Source of the DNA: Liolophura sinensis
Lineage: Eukaryota; Mollusca; Polyplacophora; Chitonida; Chitonidae
DNA length: 64,000 bases
Assembly: GCF_032854445.1 (NCBI RefSeq)
Contig: NC_088297.1
Coordinates: 21,773,127-21,837,126, forward strand
Reading direction: 5' to 3'
How positions within the stretch are numbered: position 1 is the first letter of the stretch; each line of letters begins with the position of its first letter. The translations under genes and the position numbers were made by a program. Of this stretch, positions 36,804 to 48,900 are shown piece by piece. The notes below the pieces were generated by a model. That model did no database searches. It was not told the origin of the DNA and saw only the letters and a program-made list of their open reading frames with translations.

Positions 36804-39800
36804 ATGGCGGAAATTGTCCACGAACGTTCATTAGCAACTCAGTTATTTCAGCTCGTGCGTGTCCTTTTCCTTACAGTTTTTTACATTATCGAGGGGGTAA
36901 TACTGGCTCTTATTCCCAAGTCTCTCAGACAAAGGAAGTCTGTCAATAATGAAATCGTGTTGGTGACAGGCGCAGGTAACGTTCTCTATAGTATTTTATA
37001 GTTTATCAAACTGTAAAAATTTTTACTGAATTAATTTTAATTTAATTAAGCTGATTAGTGTTTGCTGTCCAGTGTTTGAATGCATTACATTGCAAGCTTG
37101 ATTGGCTAATGAATTATTTGCAGTGGAGTTGTAAAGATGGGGTTGCTGTCATGTTGCTGTAGAGTGATGTCATTTGATTGAAGAAAGGTTAATTGAAGAG
37201 TTAGTTGTGGAGGGATTACTCTCTTCGAGCAAATAGCGAGAGTTATGTCAAGAAACAGCCTCAAATGTGGTCGTATTAATTGTAAGGAACACATACCTCT
37301 ATTCAAACACACATTTTAATCTGCCTTAGCATAACTGACGTCATCCATGTAACCTCTGTTGTGAGTCCACAGCAATCACATCTGTTTATGAAAAATAATT
37401 GTACTTTCCGAGCCTGTACCATATCATTTAATGAGTTAGTACTGCAGTACATTAGACTCTGAAACTGTCCTATTTTGTCAATTTGTGTCATTGATATGCA
37501 CTATTTTTGTTAGACAAGCCTAAGAACTGCATTGCTCGATAAGAGTTTTTTCAGTCTGAGACTACTTGAAGAATATTCTTTTCATAATTAACGTCTGAGA
37601 AGCAGATGTGACCTCAATTGACTGAAGAATGGTTAACTGAACATCTGACAAGTAGGTCAGGAACCAAAAAATGACAGCAGTCTAGTCTTTACAACAGCTT
37701 TTTGAACTATTGTCCACTGATGCTGTAACGTATTAGAACAGTTCGTAGTCAACACTGTTTGATATTATGCATGCGGTGATTAACAGCGCAGCGCCATGTC
37801 ATTTTAAGTCTGATCTTTCTATAGAAACCTATATAGTTACCAACGTTGTAATCTTACATGTTGTAAGTCAGTGTGTTTATTAAAGATTTATCATAGTTTA
37901 TTATGGGCTAGACTTGCACTTTCTACCTAGTAATTCTACTGGTACTATAGCTGTTGCTTTCTGTCTCAGGCAGTGGTATTGGCAGACTACTGTCGATAAA
38001 ATTTGCACGGCTGGGTTGCCGTCTGGTTCTCTGGGATATCAACGAATCTGGAAATCAAGAAACTGCGGACGAGGTTAAGAAATATGGTGCCCGCGTCTAT
38101 GCTTACACAGTTGATCTGAGTAAGAGAGATGAAGTTTATAAGACGGCTGAACAGGTGGGCAAAAACACTGAGATTTTCATTTTACATGCACTGCGTCCTG
38201 TTTTAAACATGCTCTTAAGTATGCAGTTCACTCTGAGAAAAGACTTGAATGCATCTGTCACTGACAGACATCAATATTTTGTCCTTTATTTGGTCATCAT
38301 TAGGATTATTTATATTGTAAATAAAGGTTGAAATATTGATGTTTGCCAACAATGCATTTTCAGTCATTTCTCAGGGTGACCTGCACACTTTACTGTGTGA
38401 CGTTAATCAGTGGATCTAATGTATTAAACATGCTCTCTTCACAATATGTCTGCAATATTGGCAAAGTAGTCTTATTCCATTATTGATGACCCTGCAGCCA
38501 TTTTGCAATTTAGCACACATACTCTGATGTTAAACAGGTAAAGAAGGATGTGGGAGATGTGGACATACTGGTGAACAATGCTGGTATTGTGACTGGGAAG
38601 AAGTATCTTCAATGTCCAGATAATCTTATAATCAAAACAATGGAGGTGAACGCCATGGCACATTTCTGGGTAAGTCTTTTTTGTTTTTTTTTGACCGTGC
38701 TGAAGATATTTAGGATACATTGCGGTGAATTGAAACTTGGTACAGTGACTTAACTATAACAAGTTACAGGACCAGGTCGAGTTGTGGACCCTTGCATTGA
38801 ATTTATACTAAATTATGACCATATGGAACTCCAGACTTTCCAGACACTTTTTTCAAAACGGTTCATCATATTGAATGAGGAGGCAGCATGCTTTTCAGTC
38901 CTGTGAGATGTTTCATCATATTGAGAGTTAACAGTACAAACATGAAATCTGGATCACCTGGTCAAGCAAAATGGCCTCAAAGAAAGGTCACATTTATTAA
39001 TACAGGTTAATGGTAATTTACAGGTCAGAAATTAAACTGTAAAAGGAGTGAATTAATTATTGCAGAGAAATGTGATTGCAGGATTGGTGTTTTATGTCAT
39101 ACTCAAGAATTATATGGCAGCAAGCCAGGGGAATAACGACAGCCTGTTGGTGGCGTACCTTCCCACGTATGACTGGAGAGGAAAACAGCATGAGCTGGGC
39201 TGGAACTAGCAGTGACTCCTTTAATGAGATACCCTGTGTCATTGTGCTGCACTAGCATGCTAACCACCAGGCCACAGAGACCCCAGCATTGTTACAAAAG
39301 TATTTCAAAAACAGGAGATAAAATAGTTCGAGGGTTATTTATGTTATTGAAAAGTTTTAAATAGATTATGTGCAATCTGTTGGTGTCCAGTGCTTAGATA
39401 TGCTCTGGCAATGGGCCTGCTGTGAATTACTACCCGTGTTATACGTTAGTGAAAACGACGTATTGCAAGCTTAGTTTTTAAGGTGCGAAGCTAAGGGAAG
39501 TGGGACCTCACCTATTGAAGCATGCAGTGTGTAGGTTTTGTTAGGTTATGTCATGACAGGGACAGATATTTTCAAGGCAATAAAATGTTTAAATACATGA
39601 TATCATACATGATATACCTTAGAGTCGCAGAAATATTAAAGGAGAAGAAAATTTAAATATCAATCAAATACCATTGAAAAGAGTATGCATTTCCTTGCAT
39701 GCTGTGGAAAAAATTCTAATATGTACCTCAAGTTGATGAATTATAAATAAATTCAGCGCCAAAATCTGCTGTGGGCAGCTCCATTTTGCCTAAGAACTAG

Positions 39801-42800
39801 TCCTGAAGTTTTTTGTGTTAGGAGGAAAATTTCCAGCAAAAACTGCTGAAGTGCAGTTCCTACATTTCCGGTAAAACTCTTCTTCCCAGAAGATAGTGAA
39901 CAATGAAGTTCGTTTTCAGTTCTCAACAATGGCGGATGTTTCAAGTGATTCAAGTTCGGACGAGTCTTTCATCAGGGAAGTGCAGTCAAATAAGGATGGT
40001 ATTGAAGCTTCGGAGATTTCCGCATGACAATCGGGAAACCGGAATCTTGAACGTAGGTTCCGAGTATACACGAACAATCCGGCAATTTTAATGACTCCCA
40101 TTGGCTGAGAGGCAACACACCCCCAGCATAAATTACAGGGTGTTAAAGGTGGAGGGCGATGTATGCCAGCTTAGCCATGTATGGCAAGGAAAAATCACAA
40201 AATTATGCAGCAGGCACCACCAGATAGGGGGGATTTTGGGCCCTATTGTGTTAACTGGTGTTACTGAAAAATTGAAAAACATTATTGTTATTATGTTCAC
40301 AGACAGTCAAAGCTTTCCTGCCTAAAATGTTGGAGAAAAATCATGGCCACATTGTCAGCATTGCCAGTGCTGCCGGGCTGGTTGGAGTGACAGGCCTTGC
40401 TGATTACTGCGCCAGTAAGTTTGCCGCTGTTGGCTTCGACGAATCGCTGCGCTATGAACTGGACGCCATGAAAAAAAATGGAATCCATACAACAGTTGTC
40501 TGCCCCTACTACATCAATACGGGAATGTTCACAGGGGTGAAGTGCAAGCTAATCCCGTTGTTGGAGCCAGAGTACGTTGTGACTACGATCATGGACGGCA
40601 TCTTGATGAACCAAAGCACAGTGTACATTCCACGAACGAACTACTTGTTCATTCTCTTGAAGCAGTAAGTTGCCCAATTTGTACCTTTATTCTCTAATCT
40701 GACAGTATCTGCAGCAGAAGAGTTTAACTTCTGCTACAATTTGTTCCCTCGTTCTGTAATCTGACAGTATCTGCAGCAGAAGAGTTTAACTTCTGCTACA
40801 ATTTGTACCCTCGTTCTGTAATCTGATAGTATCTGCAGCAGAAGAGTTTAACTTCTGCTACAATTTGTACCCTCGTTCTGTAATCTGATAGTATCTACAG
40901 CTGAAGAGTTTAACTTCTGCTACAATTTGTACCCTCGTTCTGTAATCTGACAGTATCTACAGCTGAAGAGTTTAACTTCTGCTACAATTTGTACCCTCGT
41001 TCTGTAATCTGACAGTATCTACAGCTGAAGAGTTTAACTTCTGCTACAATTTGTACCCTCGTTCTGTAATCTGATAGTATCTGCAGCAGAAGAGTTTAAC
41101 TTCTGCTACAATTTGTACCCTCACTCTCTAATCTGACAGTATATGCAGCAGAAGAGTTTAACTTCTGCTACAATTTGTACCCTCGTTTTGTAATCTGACA
41201 GTATCTGCAGCAGAAGAGTTTAACTTCTGCTACAATTTGTGCCCTCGTTCTGTAATCTGATAGTATCTGCAGCAGAAGAGTTTAACTTCTGCTACAATTT
41301 GTACCCTCACTCTCTAATCTGACAGTATATGCAGCAGAAGAGTTTAACTTCTGCTACAATTTGTACCCTCACTCTCTAATCTGACAGTATCTGCAGCAGA
41401 AGAGTTTAACTTCTGCTACAATTTGTACCCTCGTTCTGTAATCTGATAGTATCTGCAGCAGAAGAGTTTAACTTCTGCTACAATTTGTACCCTCGTTCTG
41501 TAATCTGACAGTATCTGCAGCAGAAGAGTTTAACTTCTGCTACAGCATGCTTTGATTGAAGACGATGATGTAAAGTGAGCTTTTAGAACACAGGTTAAGT
41601 GAAAAAAAATCACAGCTGATAAAAGTGAAAACAGCACAGGTTAAGCGAAAAGAATCAAGGGTTATTAAAGTCAAAACAGAACTCAAGTGAAAAATCACAG
41701 GTTATTATAAAATTGAAAACAGAGCACATGTTAAGTGAAAAAAATCACAGGTTAATAAAGTGAAAACAGCACAGGTTAAGTGAAAAGAATCACAGGTTAT
41801 TACAGTGAAATGAGAGCACAGGTTTACTGAAGAGAAATCACATGTTATTAAAGTGAAAACAGAGCACAAGTTAAGTGAAAAATTACAGGTTATTATCAAA
41901 ATTAAAACAGAGCACAGGTTAAGTGAAAAAAATCACAGGCTATTCAAATGAAAACAGCACAGGTTAAGTGAAAAGAATCACAGGTTGTTACAGTGAAATG
42001 AGAGCACAGGTTTAGTGAAGAGAAATCACATGTTATTTAAGTGAAAACAGAGCACAAGTTAAGTGAAAACATCAGAGGTTATTGCAGTGAAAACAGAACA
42101 CGGGTTAAGTTTTGTATTCCATGCAACATTAATTTGCGTGATCACCTTGGAATGGCTGGTTGTTGTTTTATTGACTGTTTTGTAACTCCATTATTGCACT
42201 GGAGGGCTGGGCAGATGATGTGGGAGATTGTAAGATTTTGCCAGACTAAATTTACCCTAATTCCCCAACGTTTTTAACTATGAAAGAGCAACTTTCAGTG
42301 CAATATATGCACATTTATGATTTGATTTTTGGGGCAAAACTACATGGGCTGAATTGACCAGTTTCAGGACTTCACAAAAAGTATAATTTTAGCATTCTAC
42401 AAAGTAGAATACCTCCAGAATGCTTCAACAAACACCTTGCAAACATGCGGAAAAGTTGAAGAATTACAGTACAGGTGTGTTAGCAGAGTGTTTCTGTGGT
42501 AACAATGTGGTAACAGCTTCACAGCTTCACAGTACTATGTAGTTGTGGGCCACAGTGTGGTGTCTAACAGCTTCAAAGTACTATGTACTTTGTAGTTGTG
42601 GGCCACAGTGTAGTATGTAACAACCTCACAGTACTGTGTACTTTGTAGTTGAGGGCCACAGTGTGGTGTCTAACAGCTTCACAGTACAGTAGGTGATATT
42701 TCACGATGGACTTGTCCTAGAGTCTAATGACAAAATGAACAATTCAGATTACTACATAACAGATTAATTTACTGTGTGTGTGAATGACATACTATTCCGT

Positions 42801-43298
42801 CCTGGTCTAAGTTGCTTATTTTACATAATGGCAAGTGAGGCCTCCGTGGCTCAGTTGGTTAGCGCGCTTGCACAGTGTAATGACCCAGGAGCCTGTCACC
42901 AATGCGGTCGCTGTGAGTTCAAGCTTAGCTCATCCTGGCTTCCTCTCCGAAGGTCTGCCAGCAACCTGCGGATGGTCATGGGTTTCCGCCGGGCTCTGCC
43001 CTGTTTCCTACAACCACAACTGCTGTCTTATAAATGAAAAATTCTTGAGTATGAAGTAAAACACCAATTAAATAAATCATTAAATAAATATTTGATGGTG
43101 AGAGTTCTGTTGATCGTAGAAAGGTGTATTGTTAGGGAGCGAAAAAAATTCTGGACAATTGAATTTGCTAATAATAATTCTGAATGTTCTACTTTCCTCT
43201 GCAGTATGTTGCCTACCAAGGCCTCTATGCTAGTAGCAGATGTACTGGGTATGAATTCAGCCATGGACGAATTTGTGGGGAGAGAGAAAGTGGAGTGA
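36804..43298 (+). CDS. SDR16C5: SDR16C5/RDHE2-like short-chain dehydrogenase, complete, 5 exons
   Basis: Membrane-bound classical SDR. The SDR16C group oxidises retinol or steroid-type substrates at the ER or lipid droplet. Exons: 36804-36975, 37970-38154, 38538-38669, 40303-40664, 43205-43298. Phases agree and the product is 314 aa (vertebrate RDHE2 is about 309). N-terminal hydrophobic anchor at about residues 12-38. Cofactor motif TGAGSGIG at 55-62, with D80 after strand 2 (VLWDIN), which suggests NAD preference. NNAG at 132-135. Catalytic N157, S185, Y198 and K202 (YCASK) are all present. The C-terminal tail [18 protein letters not shown] matches the family. The start ATG has context TCATCATGGCGG. 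Substrate is inferred. HSD17B11/13 and other SDR16C members are the alternatives. Confidence 0.92.
39079..39285 (-). mobile_element. tRNA-derived SINE (GGCCTCCGTGGCTCAG family) in SDR intron 3
   Basis: Minus-oriented. The head GGGGTCTCTGTGGCCTGGTG, the GGTTAGCATGCTAGTGCAG region and the body words (GACTGGAGAGGAAAACAGCA on plus) match the other copies. The tail end lies at about 39079. Confidence 0.75.
39929..40027 (+). pseudogene. small Ser/Asp-rich ORF fragment, possible element-derived relic
   Basis: ATGGCGGATG opens a 32-codon frame encoding a Ser/Asp-rich start, [14 protein letters not shown], then stops. Its composition and isolated intronic location suggest the 5' end of a decayed mobile-element or retroposed ORF. 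No family was identified. Confidence 0.2.
40690..41545. repeat. 62-bp minisatellite, about 14 copies, each with a hairpin
   Basis: The unit contains AGCAGAAG-AGTTTAA-CTTCTGCT, a perfect 8-bp inverted repeat with a 7-base loop, then ACAATTTGTACCCTCGTTCT. Four copies carry AGCTGAAG, which breaks one stem pair. The array begins about 25 bases after the donor of SDR exon 4. Confidence 0.95.
41585..42112. repeat. 47-bp minisatellite with a 188-bp higher-order period
   Basis: Monomers of about 47 bp contain CACAGGTTAAGTGAAAA. Four diverged monomers form a block (for example starting 41716) that recurs 188 bp later (41904) with far higher identity than between adjacent monomers. Lies in SDR intron 4. 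Confidence 0.85.
42253..42471. mobile_element. MITE-like dispersed element
   Basis: It runs from TACCCTAATTCCCCAACGTT to AAAAGTTGAAGAATTACAGT(A), which are roughly inverse ends. The core CACAAAAAGTATAATTTTA and ACACCTTGCAAACATGCG are shared with the copies at 43966-44181, 53160-53275 and 11355-11553. In SDR intron 4. Confidence 0.65.
42505..42690. repeat. about 60-70 bp imperfect tandem repeat, three copies
   Basis: Repeats of TGTAGTTGTGGGCCACAGTG followed by tggtgtctaacagcttcacagtact. Unit lengths vary slightly. In SDR intron 4. Confidence 0.8.
42836..43086 (+). mobile_element. tRNA-derived SINE, best-preserved copy of the GGCCTCCGTGGCTCAG family
   Basis: The head GAGGCCTCCGTGGCTCAGTT then GGTTAGCGCGC contains a good A box. 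GTGAGTTCAAGCTTAGC corresponds to the B box. The body ends with TTCTTGAGTATGAAGTAAAA and an AATTAAATAAATC tail. It lies about 120 bases upstream of the acceptor of the last SDR exon. Confidence 0.85.
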
Positions 43299-43439
43299 AA
43301 AGACGGACATAGATGAAGCCAAGTAAAGCATGCTTTCTCCAGGACGTCTTGTAATGATTATTATACATTGTAATTTCTGCTGTATGGAAATGATTTTATT
43401 ATATGACGACCAATGAACACTAATTATTCTTTTGTCTTC

Positions 43440-43735
43440 CTTATGGCCGTTAAGCCGTCTCACACCAGGGTAGTTGGTGATAGGGAGGCGTGGGTTCAAA
43501 CCTGGTCCGGGGCAGGGTACCTTGTAGATTCATTCACTCTTGCTGCTTGTGGGGCATTGGTGACATGATGAAATCTAACGATGGTTGAAGGCTACTTGCC
43601 CTTAACCAGTATGGGCCGCATACCTGTACAAATGTAGGAAAGTGCATCAATAACTTGCCAAAGGTCAGTGGTTTATGATGGGAACCCCAATTCCTTCCAT
43701 CCATAAAGCTGACTCTCATCGCTTAAGGGAAAATT
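43440..43735 (+). mobile_element. SINE-like element with tRNA-like B box
   Basis: Contains GGCGTGGGTTCAAACCTGGT (B-box-like) near its start. It ends with AACTTGCCAAAGGTCAGTGG and CATAAAGCTGACTCTCATCG, the same 3' words (inverted relative to 12801-12905) found at 52635-52765. Lies just past the SDR stop codon, so it could be in the 3' UTR. Confidence 0.5.
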
Positions 43736-43965
43736 TCGTGATTTTGACACTGAACAACATGGAGATAAGTTAAAAGGTTGCTGTGAAAATATTTGTGACT
43801 GAGGATATTTGCTGACCTTGGGTCTTTGTCTGACTTCATACATGAAAACCGCTGAACTTACCGTACCTTAACAGAATGGACACTGAATGTGATATTGACC
43901 TCAGCTATTGGTTTGCAGCTGCTGTCCTGGTCAAAATATGTACATGTAATAACAGAAGTACTTGT

Positions 43966-44181
43966 ATGCTAATACCACAACGGTTTGGCTTATGAAACTT
44001 TCAGTGCAATTTGTGCACATTTTAAAGTTTATTTTGGCAGCAAAACTGCATTAATTGGATTAGCCAGGGCTTCACAGAAAGTATAATTTTATCATTGTAA
44101 ACAAAGAATAATGCCTTCAGAATACATGTATCCATGATTAAACACCTTGCAAACATGCGTAAAGGTTGAAGAATTAGAGTA
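43966..44181. mobile_element. MITE-like dispersed element (second downstream copy)
   Basis: Shares TTTCAGTGCAATTTGTGCAC, CACAGAAAGTATAATTTTAT and AACACCTTGCAAACATGCGT with 42253-42471. The end is AAGGTTGAAGAATTAGAGTA. Confidence 0.6.
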
Positions 44182-45425
44182 GAAACCAATTTGAATGGGT
44201 ACTGGTATGGATTGGTTGACACAGTGTTTTACAGTGTTTATGAAGATTATATATACATGAACTAATATATGTATATGCTCATATTTAAGATATCACAATG
44301 TCTGTATTCTGAGTTGCAAATGGTCCTATGAATTGGCCTTTCAACTAATGTCACCTGTAAACAGGTTATTTAACATCCAGTCAGCATTGATTCTGTTACC
44401 TATTTTACAGGTCAACTTTATCTGCGACCTTCAAAAGTTAATTAGCCAGAATTCAGTGGCGTAGCACTGTACTTGTACATGTAAGTCAACTTTCTTTCAT
44501 TGATATTACTGTAAATTCCTGGTGGGAAAAAATGTGAATGCACTTTAGCCTCAGGATCACAATTTTAGTCAACAAAGGTGTAGGGTATTTGTACATGTAG
44601 CTTCATTATATTGATAGCGAAGACAAATACATAAACATTTGTTGTCTATTTTTGTCATACAGTTTCAAAAAGTGTCTGAGTGGCGGATTTATGTCTCTTG
44701 CCTGGATCAATCATTATTTACTGTTGTTCCCATTTCATGCACATTTTTCCCACCTTTTTGGGATTTATTCTGACCTGCCAGTAATTATATCTTTGTCTAC
44801 ATTTTCATGAATTTCTACTGGACCATTTATAGATAACAGGTTGAGTCAGCACTAATTCTCTGCTCAAGTTGTATATGTTAAGAAAATTTTGTTTAATTCA
44901 TTACTAAATCTACCATATGTCTTTTTATTATAATAAATATAATAATGGGTGCTCTCTGAAATATCATACATCATACATATGAACAATGTATGTATTAGTG
45001 TTAATGATTTGTGGTATAGTATATTTCTTCGTATGTTATTGTTAACCATTATACCACAGCCTGGGGGTTTGAAGATGGCATACAGAAATGGTTTATATGT
45101 CATTGTTAGCAGTATTGCCAATTATACCAGAGGCTGACAGTTTGAAGGAGGTAAACAGTGCAGAATTATATGCTTTGTGAGAAATGGCAGAGCCTAGTTT
45201 TTTGACATAATATTGTTGTATCTTGAATATTAATGGGATACAAGTTTTGTTTAATATTCCCCGATGACATCAATAAAAAGTTCCGAGTGCTTTGTTGATT
45301 GTTTTTCTTTTCTACCAAACATCCGAAAAATTAAGATATTATCTCCTTAACATTATATTTTATGCAGAGATTACTTATGTTTTACGTGCTTGGCTAGGGT
45401 GAATTACCCCTGTGCTCCAAGAGAC
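44182..45425. other. SDR 3' flank, non-coding
   Basis: No exon recognised. AATAAA occurs at 45272-45277, followed by a T/GT-rich stretch, and another lies in an AT-rich tract near 44933. Either could end the SDR transcript; the choice is not decidable here. Confidence 0.35.
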
Positions 45426-45555
45426 GGGCTGGTTTCATGAAGCTCACTTACCTAAGTAAGCCCTTAACTACCATGACAACATATGCTGTAGACATGTAAA
45501 GTGTACTCAGGTAATAGCATCTTAGTGCAAAGGTAAGCTTCGTGAAACCAGTCCC
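45426..45555. mobile_element. short MITE-like element, TIR GGGCTGGTTTCATGAAGC
   Basis: The left end GGGCTGGTTTCATGAAGCTC is mirrored by the right end, whose reverse complement is GGGACTGGTTTCACGAAGCT. The core ACTACCATGACAACATATG is shared with the element at 9128-9265. About 130 bp, non-coding. Confidence 0.75.
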
Positions 45556-45929
45556 AGGTGTTGTTGGAATATCTGGGATAGTTGGAGACAGTATGGTGTG
45601 ATAATATGATAAGACGTCTTGATCCCCTTGCCATCAGTCTTCAGGTTAACAGTCTATATAGATGTGACCACATCTATCTATATGTTAAAACATATACCGG
45701 TATGTGAAAAGTTATGAATGTTTAAAATTTGGATAAATTGATTTTTCTACATGTGTACTATTCGGAGTAAAACTTCAATTTTTTGGAAACTTTAAGTTTT
45801 TGCATTATTGTTGGTACCCTTAGTGAGCTCCTCTACTGAAATGAGCAGCAGTGCGTTGAACTCCAAATTCAAACCTGATTAGTTGGAGGAAAAAGACAGG
45901 AGCGTATATGCTGCATGTTAAGGATGACT

Positions 45930-48900
45930 GATTAATCTGCATGATTGGGTAAGGACGACAGTGATTAATCTGCATGGTTGGGTAAGGACGACTGATTAAT
46001 CTGCATGGTTGGGTAAGGACGACTGATTAATCTGCATGGTTGGGTAAGGACGACAGTGATTAATCTGCATGGTTGGGTAAGGACAACAGTGATTAATCTG
46101 CATGGTTGGGTAAGGACGACTGATTAATCTGCATGGTTGGGTGAGGACGACAGTGATTAATCTGCGTGGTTGGGTGAGGACGATAGTGATTAATCTGCAT
46201 GGTTGGGTAAGGACGACAATGATTAAGCTGCATGATTAGGTAAGGACAACAGTGATTAATCTGCATGATTAGGTAAGGATGCCAATGATTAATCTGCATG
46301 ATTGGGTAAGGACGACAGTGATTAATCTGCATGGTTGGGTAAGGACAACAGTGATTAATCTGCATGGTTGGGTAAGGACGACAGTGATTAATCTGCATGG
46401 TTGGGTAAGGACAACAGTGATTAACCTGCATGGTTGGGTAAGGACGACTGATTAATCTGCATGGTTGGGTAAGGATAACAATGATTAATCTGCATGGTTG
46501 GGTAAGGACGACAGTGATTAATCTGCGTGGTTGGGTAAGGACAACAGTGATTAATCTGCGTGGTTGGGTAAGGACGACAGTGATTAATCTGCGTGGTTGG
46601 GTAAGGACAACAGTGATTAACCTGCATGGTTGGGTAAGGACGACTGATTAATCTGCATGGTTGGGTAAGGATAACAATGATTAATCTGCATGGTTGGGTA
46701 AGGACGACAGTGATTAATCTGCGTGGTTGGGTAAGGACAACAGTGATTAACCTGCATGGTTGGGTAAGGACGACTGATTAATCTGCATGGTTGGGTAAGG
46801 ATAACAATGATTAATCTGCATGGTTGGGTAAGGACGACAGTGATTAATCTGCATGGTTGGGTAAGGACAACAGTGATTAACCTGCATGGTTGGGTAAGGA
46901 CGACTGATTAATCTGCATGGTTGGGTAAGGATAACAATGATTAATCTGCATGGTTGGGTAAGGACGACAGTGATTAATCTGCGTGGTTGGGTAAGGACAA
47001 CAGTGATTAATCTGCGTGGTTGGGTAAGGACGACAGTGATTAATCTGCGTGGTTGGGTAAGGACGACTGATTAATCTGCATGGTTGGGTAAGGACGACAA
47101 TGATTAAGCTGCATGGTTGGGTAAGGACAACAGTGATTAACCTGCATGGTTGGGTAAGGACGACTGATTAATCTGCATGGTTGGGTAAGGACGACAATGA
47201 TTAAGCTGCATGGTTGGGTAAGGACGACAGTGATTAATCTGCGTGGTTGGGTAAGGACGACTGATTAATCTGCATGGTTGGGTAAGGACGACAATGATTA
47301 AGCTGCATGGTTGGGTAAGGACAACAGTGATTAACCTGCATGGTTGGGTAAGGACGACTGATTAATCTGCATGGTTGGGTAAGGACGACTGATTAATCTG
47401 CATGGTTGGGTAAGGACGACAATGATTAAGCTGCATGATTAGGTAAGGACAACAGTGATTAATCTGCATGATTAGGTAAGGATGCCAATGATTAATCTGC
47501 ATGATTGGGTAAGGACGACAGTGATTAATCTGCATGATTGGGTAAGGACAACAATGATTAATCTGCATGGTTGGGTAAGGACAACAGTGATTAATCTGCG
47601 TGGTTGGGTAAGGACGACAATGATTAATCTGCATGATTGGGTAAGGACGACAGTGATTAATCTGCATGATTGGGTAAGGACAACAATGATTAATCTGCAT
47701 GATTGGGTAAGGACAACAATGATTAATCTGCATGGTTGGGTGAGGACGACAGTGATTAATCTGCGTGGTTGGGTAAGGACGACAATGATTAATCTGCATG
47801 ATTGGGTAAGGACGACAGTGATTAATCTGCATGATTGGGTAAGGACAACAATGATTAATCTGCATGATTGGGTAAGGACAACAATGATTAATCTGCATGG
47901 TTGGGTGAGGACAACAGTGATTAATCTGCATGGTTGGGTAAGGACGACTGATTAATCTGCATGATTGGGTAAGGACGACTGATTAATCTGCATGGTTGGG
48001 TAAGGACGACTGATTAATCTGCATGGTTGGGTAAGGACGACAATGATTAATCTGCATGATTGGGTAAGGACAACAGTGATTAATCTGCATGATTAGGTAA
48101 GGACGACAATGATTAAGCTGCGTGATTAGGTAAGGATGCCAATGGTTAATCTGCATGATTGGGTAAGGACGACAATGATTAAGCTGCGTGATTAGGTAAG
48201 GACAACAGTGATTAATCTGCATGGTTGGGTAAGGACGACTGATTAATCTGCATGGTTGGGTAAGGACGACAATGGTTAATCTGCGTGGTTGGGTAAGGAC
48301 AACAGTGATTAATCTGCATGGTTGGGTAAGGACGACTGATTAATCTGCATGGTTGGGTAAGGACGACTGATTAATCTGCATGGTTGGGTAAGGACGACTG
48401 ATTAATCTGCATGGTTGGGTAAGGACGACAATGATTAATCTGTATGATTGGGTAAGGACGACAATGATTAAGCTGCATGATTAGGTAAGGATGCCAATGG
48501 TTAATCTGCATGGTTGGGTAAGGACAACAGTGATTAATCTGCATGGTTGGGTAAGGACAACAGTGATTAATCTGCATGGTTGGGTAAGGACGACAATGAT
48601 TAATCTGCATGGTTGGGTAAGGACAACAGTGATTAATCTGCGTGGTTGGGTAAGGATGACTGATTAATCTGCATGGTTGGGTAAGGATAACAATGATTAA
48701 TCTGCATGGTTGGGTAAGGACAACAATGATTAATCTGCATGGTTGGGTAAGGACAACAGTGATTAAGCTGCGTGATTAGGTAAGGATGCCAATGGTTAAT
48801 CTGCATGGTTGGGTAAGGACGACAATGATTAAGCTGCGTGATTAGGTAAGGACAACAGTGATTAATCTGCATGATTGGGTAAGGACAACAGTGATTAATC

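Noticed and set aside
42836-42910. Possible tRNA gene (good A box, TGGCTCAGTTGGTTAGC)
   Set aside because: The arm pairing is incomplete and the sequence continues into a SINE body and A-rich tail shared with other copies. It is a SINE head, not a tRNA gene.
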